DNA of 64,000 nucleotides, from the NCBI GenBank assembly GCA_001870995.2, contig MLAV02000014.1:62001-126000 (forward strand), written 5' to 3'. The stretch comes from Chitinophaga sp. CB10. Its GTDB lineage: Bacteria > Bacteroidota > Bacteroidia > Chitinophagales > Chitinophagaceae. Shown here one piece after another: positions 51,975 to 60,489 of this stretch. Each line of letters begins with the position of its first letter. Within the stretch, counting starts at the first letter, position 1. The notes beneath the pieces are model-generated. The model was not told the DNA's origin. It saw only the letters and a program-made list of their open reading frames with translations, and made no database searches. The position numbers were made by a program, and so were the translations under genes.

Positions 51975-53606
51975 TTACCGGGAGCCCCTTTTGTTAAACG
52001 ACGCTTCAATCGGGTTCGCCCCTTTAATATCATCATAATTCACCACCCCCGTCTTCTTTGCCCATGCAAAGTAAGCGGCGGACAGCTCATTGACCACCTG
52101 CGTATTTTTCGCCGCCACGTCATTGGTCTCTCCCCGGTCATTATCCAGGTCATACAACTCCCAGCGGTAGGATGGATAGGTGGATACCAGCTTCCATTTA
52201 CCCTTGCGAACGGCCCGGTTACCGGCTCTTTCCCAGAAGATAGGCTCTTCCCGGTTGATCGGTTTGTTGTTGAAAAACAGGCCCGTCAGGCTCTTGCCCG
52301 GCAAAGGATGAGGCGTTACGCCATTGTATTGCTGCGGGTATTTCACGCCGGCCACTTCGTAAAAAGTAGGCGCCAGGTCAATCAGGTGGGCCGTACCCTG
52401 GGAAATAGTGTTAGCCGGAATTCTACCGGGAAACCATGCGATCAGCGGGGAGCTGATACCGCCTTCATACATAAAGTTTTTAAATGCCCGGAATGGCGTG
52501 TTGGATACAAACGACCAGTTCTTTCCCTGGGATTCAAAGGAGCCGGAAGTGCCCACCGGCCCGAGGTTGCGGGCTGCCTTAGCGCCGCCATGCGCCACAT
52601 CTTCCGCCGGCGCGCCGTTATCGGATATAAATACGATGAGGGTATTGTTATCCTGCTTTAGCTCCTTCAGTTTGGCCAGTACCTGTCCTACGCTTTTATC
52701 CATATGGTCTACCATGGCGGCATATACTTCCATCTTGGCTTTCCAGAGCTGTTGCTCGTCGTAGGTCAGGCTGTTCCATTCCGGCACATCCGCGTCCCGC
52801 GGGGCTACCGTTTGCCCGGGGGCAAGTAATCCCAGGCGGCGTTGTTTGGCCAGGCGCTCCTCCCGGAGGGAATCCCAGCCGATGTCGTACCGGCCTTTGT
52901 ATTTGGCGATATCTTCCGGCAACGCCTGCAGCGGCCAGTGCGGCGCGTTGAAAGCGAGGTAAAGGAAAAACGGTTTATTGCTGTTGCGTTGCGCTTCCAG
53001 GTATTTGATGGCGTGGCCGGCAATTTCATCCGTGAAGTAATAACTGTCGTCCGCAGGGTGCAGGCGCTGGTTGTTTTCCTCAATGATCACCGGGTACTGG
53101 CGGCCAAACAGCGGCATAGGGTTGGCGTTGAAGTAGTTGGCCCCGCCGCCGATGACCCCGTAGAACTGGTTAAAGCCGCGCTGGTTGGGCCACGACAAGC
53201 TATCGTTACCCACATGCCATTTGCCGGACATCAGGGTGTTGTAACCGCCGTTGCGCAGCACTTCCGCCAGCGTGAGGGATTCTTTATTCAGATACCCCTG
53301 GTAGGCCGGCAGCCCCAGGTTCACGTCAAAATAACCCACGCCTGCCTTGTGCTGGTATTGCCCGCTGAGCAGGGATGCCCGCGTAGGCGCGCAGATGGAG
53401 TTGTTGTAAAATTCCTTCAGCCGCAAACCCTCGCTGGCAAGGCGGTCCAGGTTGGGCGTATGGATTTCGGAGCCGTAGCAGCCGAGGTCGGAATACCCCA
53501 TGTCATCCACCATAATCAAAATGATATTCGGCTTTTTTTGTTGGGCGGCCAGGTAGGCGGGAGTAGCCAGCATCCCTGCCATGGCCAGTATGATCCATTG
53601 TTTCAT
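51975..53606 (-). CDS. Arylsulfatase (type I, formylglycine-dependent), second copy
   Basis: Start at 53606 (MKQWIILAMAGMLATPAYLAAQ) gives a signal peptide and a 16-base gap after the upstream sulfatase stop; the longer frame overlaps that gene. About 543 residues. The N-terminal core has 'PNIILIMVDDMGYSDLG' (metal-binding Asp34-Asp35) and the CxPxR motif 'NNSICAPTRASLLSGQ' with Cys72 to be converted to formylglycine. Other active-site parts: 'GKWHVGND' and 'VFISDNGAP'. It removes sulfate esters from a glycan in the periplasm. It is closely similar to the upstream copy along its whole length. No formylglycine-generating or anSME enzyme is encoded in the window. Confidence 0.95.
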   Translation of the reverse strand: MKQWIILAMAGMLATPAYLAAQQKKPNIILIMVDDMGYSDLGCYGSEIHTPNLDRLASEGLRLKEFYNNSICAPTRASLLSGQYQHKAGVGYFDVNLGLPAYQGYLNKESLTLAEVLRNGGYNTLMSGKWHVGNDSLSWPNQRGFNQFYGVIGGGANYFNANPMPLFGRQYPVIIEENNQRLHPADDSYYFTDEIAGHAIKYLEAQRNSNKPFFLYLAFNAPHWPLQALPEDIAKYKGRYDIGWDSLREERLAKQRRLGLLAPGQTVAPRDADVPEWNSLTYDEQQLWKAKMEVYAAMVDHMDKSVGQVLAKLKELKQDNNTLIVFISDNGAPAEDVAHGGAKAARNLGPVGTSGSFESQGKNWSFVSNTPFRAFKNFMYEGGISSPLIAWFPGRIPANTISQGTAHLIDLAPTFYEVAGVKYPQQYNGVTPHPLPGKSLTGLFFNNKPINREEPIFWERAGNRAVRKGKWKLVSTYPSYRWELYDLDNDRGETNDVAAKNTQVVNELSAAYFAWAKKTGVVNYDDIKGANPIEASFNKRGSR

Positions 53607-53622
53607 GTCGTTGTGTTGATGG

Positions 53623-55278
53623 TTATCTGTTTTCTCTTCGTCTGTTTTGCGGCGCAGCAGTGGTATTGGCGCCGGTAGGCGCGGCAAATCCCTGGTTGCC
53701 CTGCGGTTTGATTTTTTCGTAGTCTACCACATCGTTGGCTTTAGCCCATTTTGCATAATCGGCCGCCAGTTCCTTCACTACTTCCGGATGCGCGCCTGCC
53801 AGGTCCCGGGTTTCGGCGCGGTCCGCCGCAATGTCGAACAGCTCCCATTCCCTGGAAGGATAGGAGGATACAATCTTCCACTTACCCTTGCGTACGGCCC
53901 GGTTGCCGGCACGTTCCCAGCAAAGCGGCTGCGGGCGGCTGATCGCGGTTCCTTCCCTGAAAAGTCCGGCCAGGCTTACGCCCTGCAGCGGGTTGGTTTT
54001 TACCTGCTGATAGGTAGCCGGGTACTGCGCGCCGGCAAACTCATAAAAAGTAGGCGCCAGGTCAATCAGGTGAGCCGTACCGGTTGCAATACTGCCGGCC
54101 TTGATCGTACCCGGGAACCAGGCAATGAGGGGCGAGCTGATGCCGCCTTCATAAGCGCTGGCTTTATACGAACGGAATGGCGTGTTGGAAACATGCGCCC
54201 AGCTTTGCTCCTGGTAGTCGTAGGAGCCGGCGGTGCCGATGGGGCCGGAGCTGCGCGGTCGTTTGCGGCCGGTGGGGATAAAGCCGCCCTGGGCGCCGTT
54301 ATCGGAAATAAATACGATCAGCGTATTATCGTCTTTTTGCAGGGCCTTCAACGTTTGCAGTATCTTCCCAACGCCCTGGTCCATCCGGTCGATCATGGCC
54401 GCATATACCTCCATTTTCCTTTGCCATAATTGTTGCTCATCCCAGGTAAGGCTCTCCCATGCCGGCACTTCAGGGTCCGGCGCGATGGTGCTGTTAGCGG
54501 GGATCAGCCCCAGCTCCTTTTGCCTCGCAAAGCGCTCGCTCCGTAAGGAATCCCAACCGATGCTGTATCGCCCCCTGTAACGGGCGATGTCCTCCGGTTG
54601 CGCCTGCAGCGGCCAGTGGGGCGCGTTGTAGGCCACGTACAGGAAAAAGGGTTTGTTCGTTTTACTTTGCTCTTCGAGGAACTGTACGGCATGGCCGGCA
54701 ATTTCATCTGTGAGGTACTTGCCCGGCGCCAGGTTGATGCGCTGATTGTTTTCTACCAGCGGCACAGGCGGCGCCTTGTCCGTATAGCCGTGGATGTCAT
54801 AGTAGTTGCTCGCGCCCCCGATAAAACCGAAGAAGCGGTCAAACCCGCGTTGATTGGGCCAGGCAATACTATCATCGCCCACATGCCATTTGCCGGACAT
54901 CAGCGTGCTGTAACCCGCCTGTTTCAATACTTCCGCCAGCGTCAGGGATTCCCGGTTCAGGTAGCCCTGGTAGGCCGGCAGGCCGAGGTTGACGTTGAAG
55001 TAACCTACGCCTGCCTTATGGTTACTCTGCCCTGTGAGCAGGGAGGCGCGGGTGGGCGCGCAGATGGAGTTGTTGTAGAATTCTCTCAGCCGCAGCCCTT
55101 CAGCCGCCAGGCGGTCGAGGTTGGGCGTATGGATTTCAGAACCATATGCCCCGATGTCCGAGTAACCCATATCATCCACCATGATGAGGATGATGTTGGG
55201 CTGCTTTTGTTTTTGTTTTTGCGCAAAACTGACAACACTGCATCCGAGTAGTGCCAGCGACAGGATTTTTATTTTCAT
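53623..55278 (-). CDS. Arylsulfatase (type I, formylglycine-dependent), first copy
   Basis: 551 residues with signal peptide (about 1-20). Metal site 'IMVDDMGYSDIG' (Asp35-Asp36), CxPxR motif 'NNSICAPTRASLLTGQ' (Cys73, Arg77), 'GKWHVGDD' and 'VFISDNGAQ' complete the active site. A tail after about 530 is Asn/Ala/Pro-rich ('GFAAPTGANTTAAPQNRRR') and absent from the paralogue. It begins 19 bases after the SusD gene stop, so it belongs to the SusC-SusD-sulfatase-sulfatase operon. Tandem duplicates often differ in the sulfate position or sugar they accept. Confidence 0.95.
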   Translation of the reverse strand: MKIKILSLALLGCSVVSFAQKQKQKQPNIILIMVDDMGYSDIGAYGSEIHTPNLDRLAAEGLRLREFYNNSICAPTRASLLTGQSNHKAGVGYFNVNLGLPAYQGYLNRESLTLAEVLKQAGYSTLMSGKWHVGDDSIAWPNQRGFDRFFGFIGGASNYYDIHGYTDKAPPVPLVENNQRINLAPGKYLTDEIAGHAVQFLEEQSKTNKPFFLYVAYNAPHWPLQAQPEDIARYRGRYSIGWDSLRSERFARQKELGLIPANSTIAPDPEVPAWESLTWDEQQLWQRKMEVYAAMIDRMDQGVGKILQTLKALQKDDNTLIVFISDNGAQGGFIPTGRKRPRSSGPIGTAGSYDYQEQSWAHVSNTPFRSYKASAYEGGISSPLIAWFPGTIKAGSIATGTAHLIDLAPTFYEFAGAQYPATYQQVKTNPLQGVSLAGLFREGTAISRPQPLCWERAGNRAVRKGKWKIVSSYPSREWELFDIAADRAETRDLAGAHPEVVKELAADYAKWAKANDVVDYEKIKPQGNQGFAAPTGANTTAAPQNRRRENR

Positions 55279-55297
55279 ATCAGGCGAATTGGCAAGG

Positions 55298-56755
55298 TTA
55301 GTAATTGATCCAAAGCGAGTCCTGTTTCAGGTTCGGGTTGAGGTTCAGCTCCCGCTGCGGCGTCGGGAAATGTATATGCCGCGGAGCTGCCAGCGTTTTA
55401 CCGGCGGCCTTTAATACTTTCACGTAATAGTCCGGCCCCCGCCGCACCAGGTCAAACCAGCGCTGGTACTCATACACAAACTCCTTTCTTCTCTCCTGGA
55501 AAATGGAATCGCGGAAGGCGTCCGCGCTGAGGCCCGGCGCCACATCCTGCAGTTTGGGAATGCCGGCGCGGGTGCGTACCTGGTCGATATACGTATAGGC
55601 TTCCGCGTTAGGGCCATGATTGATTTCATTCAGCGCTTCCGCATAAATGAGTAATACATCCGCATAACGCAGTATCGGCAGGTTAACGGAGGATTGCCCC
55701 TGGTTGCCTACCACCGCCGGATCATAGTATTTGTTGAAATGCGGTTCAAACGTATAGGTTTTGCCATCCAGCGGGCTCGTCATCTGCGTTACAAACGTCA
55801 CCGCTTTGCGGGCGTCCGTATTGCTAAAGGATTCGTATAGCCCTCCCTGTTTGTGCAGCGCGTCGGCGTAATCCCCGTTGATGCCCGGCACTTCGTTGGC
55901 GGCGGAGCGGCTGGCAAGGCTGTTGCCCTGGTAGCCGGCGTTGCCCTGGAACTGCGCGGAAAAGATGTGCTCTTTGCCGTTTTTCTTATTCACTGCAAAT
56001 ACATCCGCAAAGTTGTCAAACAACGCATACCAGTTTTTATCGATCACTTCTTTACTTTTAGCGGCAGCCTGTGGCCAGTTTTTTTGCGTGAGATACACCT
56101 TCGCAAGCAAGCTTTTCGCAGCGCCGCTGTTGGCGCGGCCTACCCCTGTCGCAGCCGGAGCGGGGAGGCGCTCCGCGTCCTGCAGGTCTTTGATGATCTG
56201 CGCATATACTTCCGCTTCGGAAGATTTTGCTACGTATAACGCCGCAGGGTCCAGCGATGCCGGCGTATGCAACACCAGCGGCACGCCGCCAAACCAGCGT
56301 ACGAGGTTGAAGTAATGCAACGCCCGCAGGAACTTCGCTTCATTGATCAGCCGGGTCCGCGCATCTTCGGTAATGTTCTCCTTTGCAATCGCCGTGATTT
56401 TATCGATGGCCAGGTTGGAGGTATTGATCCCATCATAACTCTGCTTCCAGAGTTGTTCCATACGATCGTTGGAGGCGTCATGCGTAAGCCCTGAAATAGC
56501 GCGTACGTGGGCGTTCCGGGCACGCGGCCCGGCTTCGTAATCGTCCGTTGCCATTTCTACGCCAATCTGGAAAAGGCTGTTGTACAGGGATTGCCCGGTT
56601 TCGTATAGTTTGCGGTAAGCGGCTACCACTGCGGCATCCGCCTGCGCTTCGTTCTTGTAAAAGTTGTCGGATGAAATGATTGCTTTCGGATGTTCATCCA
56701 GGCTGGAGCAGGCCGTGAGCGCGAGCGCCAGCAGGGGGATATATGTTAGTTTCAT
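55298..56755 (-). CDS. SusD/RagB-family glycan-binding lipoprotein (sulfatase locus)
   Basis: 485 residues, lipobox 'ALTACSS' (Cys16). Signatures: 'NEAKFLRALHYFNLVRWFGGVPLVLH', 'LPILRYADVLLIYAEALNEINHGP', 'QVRTRAGI', and the C-terminal 'FRDSIFQERRKEFVYEYQRWFDLVRRG'. It is the surface lid for the SusC encoded 43 bases upstream. Co-transcription with two sulfatases indicates a sulfated polysaccharide (for example an algal or animal glycan) as ligand. No glycoside hydrolase is encoded in this operon within the window. Confidence 0.95.
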   Translation of the reverse strand: MKLTYIPLLALALTACSSLDEHPKAIISSDNFYKNEAQADAAVVAAYRKLYETGQSLYNSLFQIGVEMATDDYEAGPRARNAHVRAISGLTHDASNDRMEQLWKQSYDGINTSNLAIDKITAIAKENITEDARTRLINEAKFLRALHYFNLVRWFGGVPLVLHTPASLDPAALYVAKSSEAEVYAQIIKDLQDAERLPAPAATGVGRANSGAAKSLLAKVYLTQKNWPQAAAKSKEVIDKNWYALFDNFADVFAVNKKNGKEHIFSAQFQGNAGYQGNSLASRSAANEVPGINGDYADALHKQGGLYESFSNTDARKAVTFVTQMTSPLDGKTYTFEPHFNKYYDPAVVGNQGQSSVNLPILRYADVLLIYAEALNEINHGPNAEAYTYIDQVRTRAGIPKLQDVAPGLSADAFRDSIFQERRKEFVYEYQRWFDLVRRGPDYYVKVLKAAGKTLAAPRHIHFPTPQRELNLNPNLKQDSLWINY

Positions 56756-56798
56756 GATGTCGGAATTGATGAATAATAAAAGTCTGCCAGCAGGTTTT

Positions 56799-59700
56799 CT
56801 ACAGCGTCACCCGTATGCCCGCGCTCAGCGTGCGGGATACAGGATATATCCCCGCATCCGTACCCGGCGATACATTGCTGCCGCTGGTGATCTCGGGATC
56901 AAAGCCGGAATAGCTCGTCCAGGTGAGCAGGTTTTGCGCCGTCACATAGAGGTTCACGGCCGATATCTTGCCCGTCCATGCCTTGGGCAGGGTATATCCT
57001 AACGTTACGTTGCGCACCCGCAGGAAAGAACCGTCTTCGATGAACCGGTCGGAGAAGACGGGCGCAGGGTCCAGCTTAGCGCGGGGAATCGTTTGGCTGG
57101 GATGCGTGGGCGTCCACCGGTCCAGTGCGGATGCGGCCGCGTTTTGCTGGCCGGTAAAGAGTTCCAGGTTCTGGCGGTTCGTGTTCAATACCTGGTTACC
57201 ATAGGAGCCTTGCAGGAATATGGAGAGGTGAAAGCCCCGCCAGGTAAAATTATTCGTCAGGCCGAATATAAAATCCGGTTGCGCATTGCCGATAATCGTA
57301 CGGTCGTTGGCGGTAGTAAAGACGCCGTCCCCGCTGATGTCTTTGTACAGCCTGTCGCCCGGCTTAGGCGCTGCGTTGCCGGTAAATTTCCCCTTCTCTT
57401 TTTCTTCGCCCGTTTGCAGGATGCCGTCGGTCACGGTGCCATAAAAACTACCCAGCGGCTCGCCTACTTTGATGATGTAATTTCCGCTGATATAGGAGGC
57501 CGCGCCGTTGCCGATGGTAATCACTTTATTGCGGTTGAAGGAAATATTAAAGTCCGTATTCCAGCCCAATTCGCCCACCAGGTTTTTACTGTTCACGGTT
57601 ACTTCAAACCCTTTATTGGCCACGGTTCCAAAGTTTTGCAGTCCGCTCGCAAAGCCTGACGTCCAGGGGATCTCCACATTCAGGAGCAGGTTGGAAGTCC
57701 GTTTGTAATAAGCGTCCAGTGAGAGGTTCAGGCGACTATCGAACAGGCCGATGTCTATACCGCCGTTGTATTGGTACGTGGTTTCCCAGCCCAGTTGATC
57801 GTTCGGAATGCGGGAAGGCGCAAACCCGGTTACGATGGTATTGCCAAATAAATATCCAAGGGAATATAGGGTGGAGAGAGATTGATATTCGCCGATTTCG
57901 AGGTTGCCCGTAGAACCAAAGCTCGCGCGTAATTTAAATTCCGGGATCTCACGTGCCAGGGATTTGAAAAATGGTTCATTACTAATCCTCCAAGATATGG
58001 CCGCGGAAGGGAAGCGGCCCCATTTGTTGCCTTTTCCAAACCTGGAAGAACCATCCGCGCGGATGCTGGCCGTAATGTAATAACGGTTGTTGAAGTTATA
58101 GTTAACGCGGGCCAGGTAGGAGTGCAGTACCCATGCGGAAGCGTCGGAGCCGGGCCTGTCGATAGTGGCGCCGCTTTGCAGGCTGTTGTAGCTGAGGTCA
58201 TCGGTTACGAACTGCCGCGCGCCCGCCGTTACCAGCTCCATGTTAAATTCCTGCTGGGTAAAACCTGCCAGTACATCCACGTTGTGTTTGCCGAAGGAGC
58301 GGTTGTAATTCACTGTATTTTCATTCAGCCAGGAATAGGCGTTATAGGAGCCTCTCGCGGCAATGCCTTTTGTTTGTGAGCCTTCGTAGATATAGGAAGG
58401 GATGTAACTTTTTTCCACCGTGTTATTCACATCTGCGCCAAGCAATACTTTAATACGCAAACCTTCTGTGAGGTTGTACTCAGCAAAGCCCGTTGCCAGC
58501 AGGCGGTTGGCGGTGGACTTATTCTGCGTTTCGTTCAGCGTGGCAATGGGATTGGCGAAAATATTTTCGAACGGATTACGCAGTGTGTAACTGCCATCCG
58601 GTTCGTATATGGTGGCAGTAGGCGGCATGATGAGCAGGGAGTTGATAATACCGGCTGGCGCCACGTTCGCATCGGATTTGCTGGCAGTGAAGCTGGCGCT
58701 TACTTTCAGCCTGTCTAACGGATTCGCATCTACGTTGGCGCGGAGGGAAATACGGTCAAAGTCCGTATGACGGATAATCCCGTCCTGCTTAAAATAGTTG
58801 CCGCTCAGCAGGTACCTTGTTTTGGCATTGCCGCCGCTGATGCTCAGCTGATGGTTTTGCGAGCCCGCCGTGCGGAAGGCGGCATCCTGCCAGTCGGTGC
58901 CTGCCCCCAGTTTATCTATCTGCTCCTGGGATAGGTATTGGTATTTTCCTTTGGATGGATCGGTATCATACAACGCGTCGTTGCGGAGGATGGCAAAGTC
59001 ATGCGCATTGAGTACATCCACTTTTTTGCGCAGCGTCTGCGAGGCATAGCTGCCTTCGTACACGATATTATTCCTGTCTGCCTTCCCTTTTTTGGTAGTG
59101 ATGATCACCACCCCGTTAGCGCCACGGGAGCCATAGATGGCAGTAGCGGAAGCGTCTTTAAGGATGTCGATGCTTTCGATGTCTGACGGGTTGATACTGG
59201 CAAGCGGGTTTGCCGGCACGCCGCTGATCACGCCGGCGGAAATGCTGTTGTTATACACGGGGAAGCCGTCTATCACATACAGCGGTTCGTTGCCGCCCTG
59301 TATGGAGCTGCCGCCGCGGATGCGGATACTCACGCCGCCGCCGGGCTGCCCGGAAGTTTGCGTTACCTGTACGCCGGATACGGCGCCTTTCAGCGCCTGG
59401 TCAATAGAGCTAACGGGTTGTTTGAGTTGCGCATTGCCTACGCTGGAAATAGCGCCGGTAAGGTCGCTCTTCTTTTGTACGCCATATCCTACCACTACCA
59501 CATCGTTGAGCTGGGCCTGCGCGCTTTCCAGCGCGATGGTGATATTCCCGGTGTTGGCGATGATTTCCGCTTTTTTGTAACCGATATAACTGACGATGAG
59601 CGTGTAGGGGAATTTTTGCCCGGTAACAAAAGCGAAGCGTCCTTCCGCATCGGTGGCTACGCCGTGCGTAGTGCCTTTGATGTTGACTGCAGCGCCCGGC

Positions 59701-59852
59701 AGCGGCTCTCTCGTTTTGGCATCCACCACGATGCCGCTTAAATGTGAATTGATCAGCGGCGTAGTACCCTGCGCCAGCAAAAGGGCAGGCAATAGCAATA
59801 GTAGAGATAACCCGGTCAGTACCAGGTTACCGCCATGTATATATTTTTTCAT
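56799..59852 (-). CDS. SusC/RagA-family TonB-dependent importer (sulfatase locus)
   Basis: Start at 59852 (MKKYIHGGNLVLTGL...) is preferred; the frame to 59861 begins with TTG. About 1017 residues: signal peptide (about 1-28), carboxypeptidase-regulatory-like domain (about 37-120, 'LSGIVVDAKTREPLPGAAVNIKGTTHGVATDAEGRF' in parts), plug ('LNDVVVVGYGVQKKSDLTGAISSV', 'ALKGAVSGVQVTQTSGQPGGGVSIRIRGG', 'ESIDILKDASATAIYGSRGANGVVIITT') and a barrel ending 'LSAGIRVTL'. First gene of the sulfated-glycan operon. Its promoter appears to lie about 400 bases upstream, leaving a long structured leader. Confidence 0.96.
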   Translation of the reverse strand: MKKYIHGGNLVLTGLSLLLLLPALLLAQGTTPLINSHLSGIVVDAKTREPLPGAAVNIKGTTHGVATDAEGRFAFVTGQKFPYTLIVSYIGYKKAEIIANTGNITIALESAQAQLNDVVVVGYGVQKKSDLTGAISSVGNAQLKQPVSSIDQALKGAVSGVQVTQTSGQPGGGVSIRIRGGSSIQGGNEPLYVIDGFPVYNNSISAGVISGVPANPLASINPSDIESIDILKDASATAIYGSRGANGVVIITTKKGKADRNNIVYEGSYASQTLRKKVDVLNAHDFAILRNDALYDTDPSKGKYQYLSQEQIDKLGAGTDWQDAAFRTAGSQNHQLSISGGNAKTRYLLSGNYFKQDGIIRHTDFDRISLRANVDANPLDRLKVSASFTASKSDANVAPAGIINSLLIMPPTATIYEPDGSYTLRNPFENIFANPIATLNETQNKSTANRLLATGFAEYNLTEGLRIKVLLGADVNNTVEKSYIPSYIYEGSQTKGIAARGSYNAYSWLNENTVNYNRSFGKHNVDVLAGFTQQEFNMELVTAGARQFVTDDLSYNSLQSGATIDRPGSDASAWVLHSYLARVNYNFNNRYYITASIRADGSSRFGKGNKWGRFPSAAISWRISNEPFFKSLAREIPEFKLRASFGSTGNLEIGEYQSLSTLYSLGYLFGNTIVTGFAPSRIPNDQLGWETTYQYNGGIDIGLFDSRLNLSLDAYYKRTSNLLLNVEIPWTSGFASGLQNFGTVANKGFEVTVNSKNLVGELGWNTDFNISFNRNKVITIGNGAASYISGNYIIKVGEPLGSFYGTVTDGILQTGEEKEKGKFTGNAAPKPGDRLYKDISGDGVFTTANDRTIIGNAQPDFIFGLTNNFTWRGFHLSIFLQGSYGNQVLNTNRQNLELFTGQQNAAASALDRWTPTHPSQTIPRAKLDPAPVFSDRFIEDGSFLRVRNVTLGYTLPKAWTGKISAVNLYVTAQNLLTWTSYSGFDPEITSGSNVSPGTDAGIYPVSRTLSAGIRVTL

Positions 59853-60253
59853 GACAGACAATAGTTAGGCGCATGCGGATGCAGTTCCGCAAAAAAAGCA
59901 GGGGATAAGCCGTTGTTTTAAGCAAAACAACCCCGGGTTACCCGGTAAGGTAACCTAACATTATCCATTGCCCCTGGCAACTGATGCTCCTTTGCGAGCT
60001 ACCATCCGCTACAGGCGCGTGAGAAAGTAAATAGTTTACGGGAAGCAATTACATCTTACAACAACATACAGAACAGCACCTGGCTCCGTAAAAATGGATA
60101 GAGAATAGACTGGTTGACATCTTTTCAGTTTTATAATTGATAAATCCTGTTGGGGAAATAAGGCGCTGCCATAACGCATTTTATTGGGTGGTGCTAAAAA
60201 TGTGCTATCGTTCCGGCTGTAAATTGGTACAGTGCCTCTACCTTACAACAGCG
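59853..60253 (-). promoter_or_regulatory. Long 5' leader of the sulfatase-locus SusC gene with stacked, partly exclusive hairpins
   Basis: In plus coordinates: TGCGGA/TCCGCA (59874-59879 with 59886-59891), GTTGTTTT/AAAACAAC (59912-59919 with 59924-59931), GGTTACC/GGTAACC (59936-59942 with 59949-59955) and CCGGG/CCCGG (59933-59937 with 59941-59945). The last two share bases, so only one can form at a time. On the RNA, a seven-U run follows GGGG/CCCC pairing around the second hairpin, as in an attenuator. No known riboswitch consensus was recognised. Confidence 0.45.
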
Positions 60254-60285
60254 CAAAAATAGCAATATTTTTATTAGTTCACAAT
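60254..60285 (-). promoter_or_regulatory. Promoter of the sulfatase-locus SusC operon
   Basis: On the minus strand, ATTG (60285-60282), a 20-base spacer and TATTTTTG (60261-60254), the latter an exact TAnnTTTG. It predicts a transcript start near 60247, about 395 bases before the SusC ATG. Confidence 0.5.
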
Positions 60286-60489
60286 ATTTGTAGACTAATG
60301 CTGAAAAAATTTACTGAACCTTCTTGCTGATCTGTTGTTGTAATGCTATTGATATTGAACGATGTATGTGTGAAAGGCCGCGCTGGCGCGGTCCTGAAGC
60401 CCCTTTTCCTGTTGTCCCCCTGCCGTTGAAATGCTGAAAACAGCGTCTATGTTGACCACAAATGTTATATCAGCCGTAAATGTAACGCT
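60286..60489. other. Intergenic remainder upstream of the giant DUF11 protein gene
   Basis: No gene. A GC-rich hairpin AGGCCGCGC / GCGCGGTCCT (60375-60395, one bulged base) stands out. No convincing -7 element for the rightward gene was found; the closest is weak and AT-rich (near 60281-60289). Confidence 0.3.

Noticed and set aside
59936..60030. Known riboswitch (SAM-I, SAM-II or TPP) in the SusC leader
   Set aside because: Fragments such as GGATAATG and GCGCGTGA resemble pieces of TPP or SAM-II elements, but the rest of each consensus is missing on both strands, and the downstream gene does not fit.
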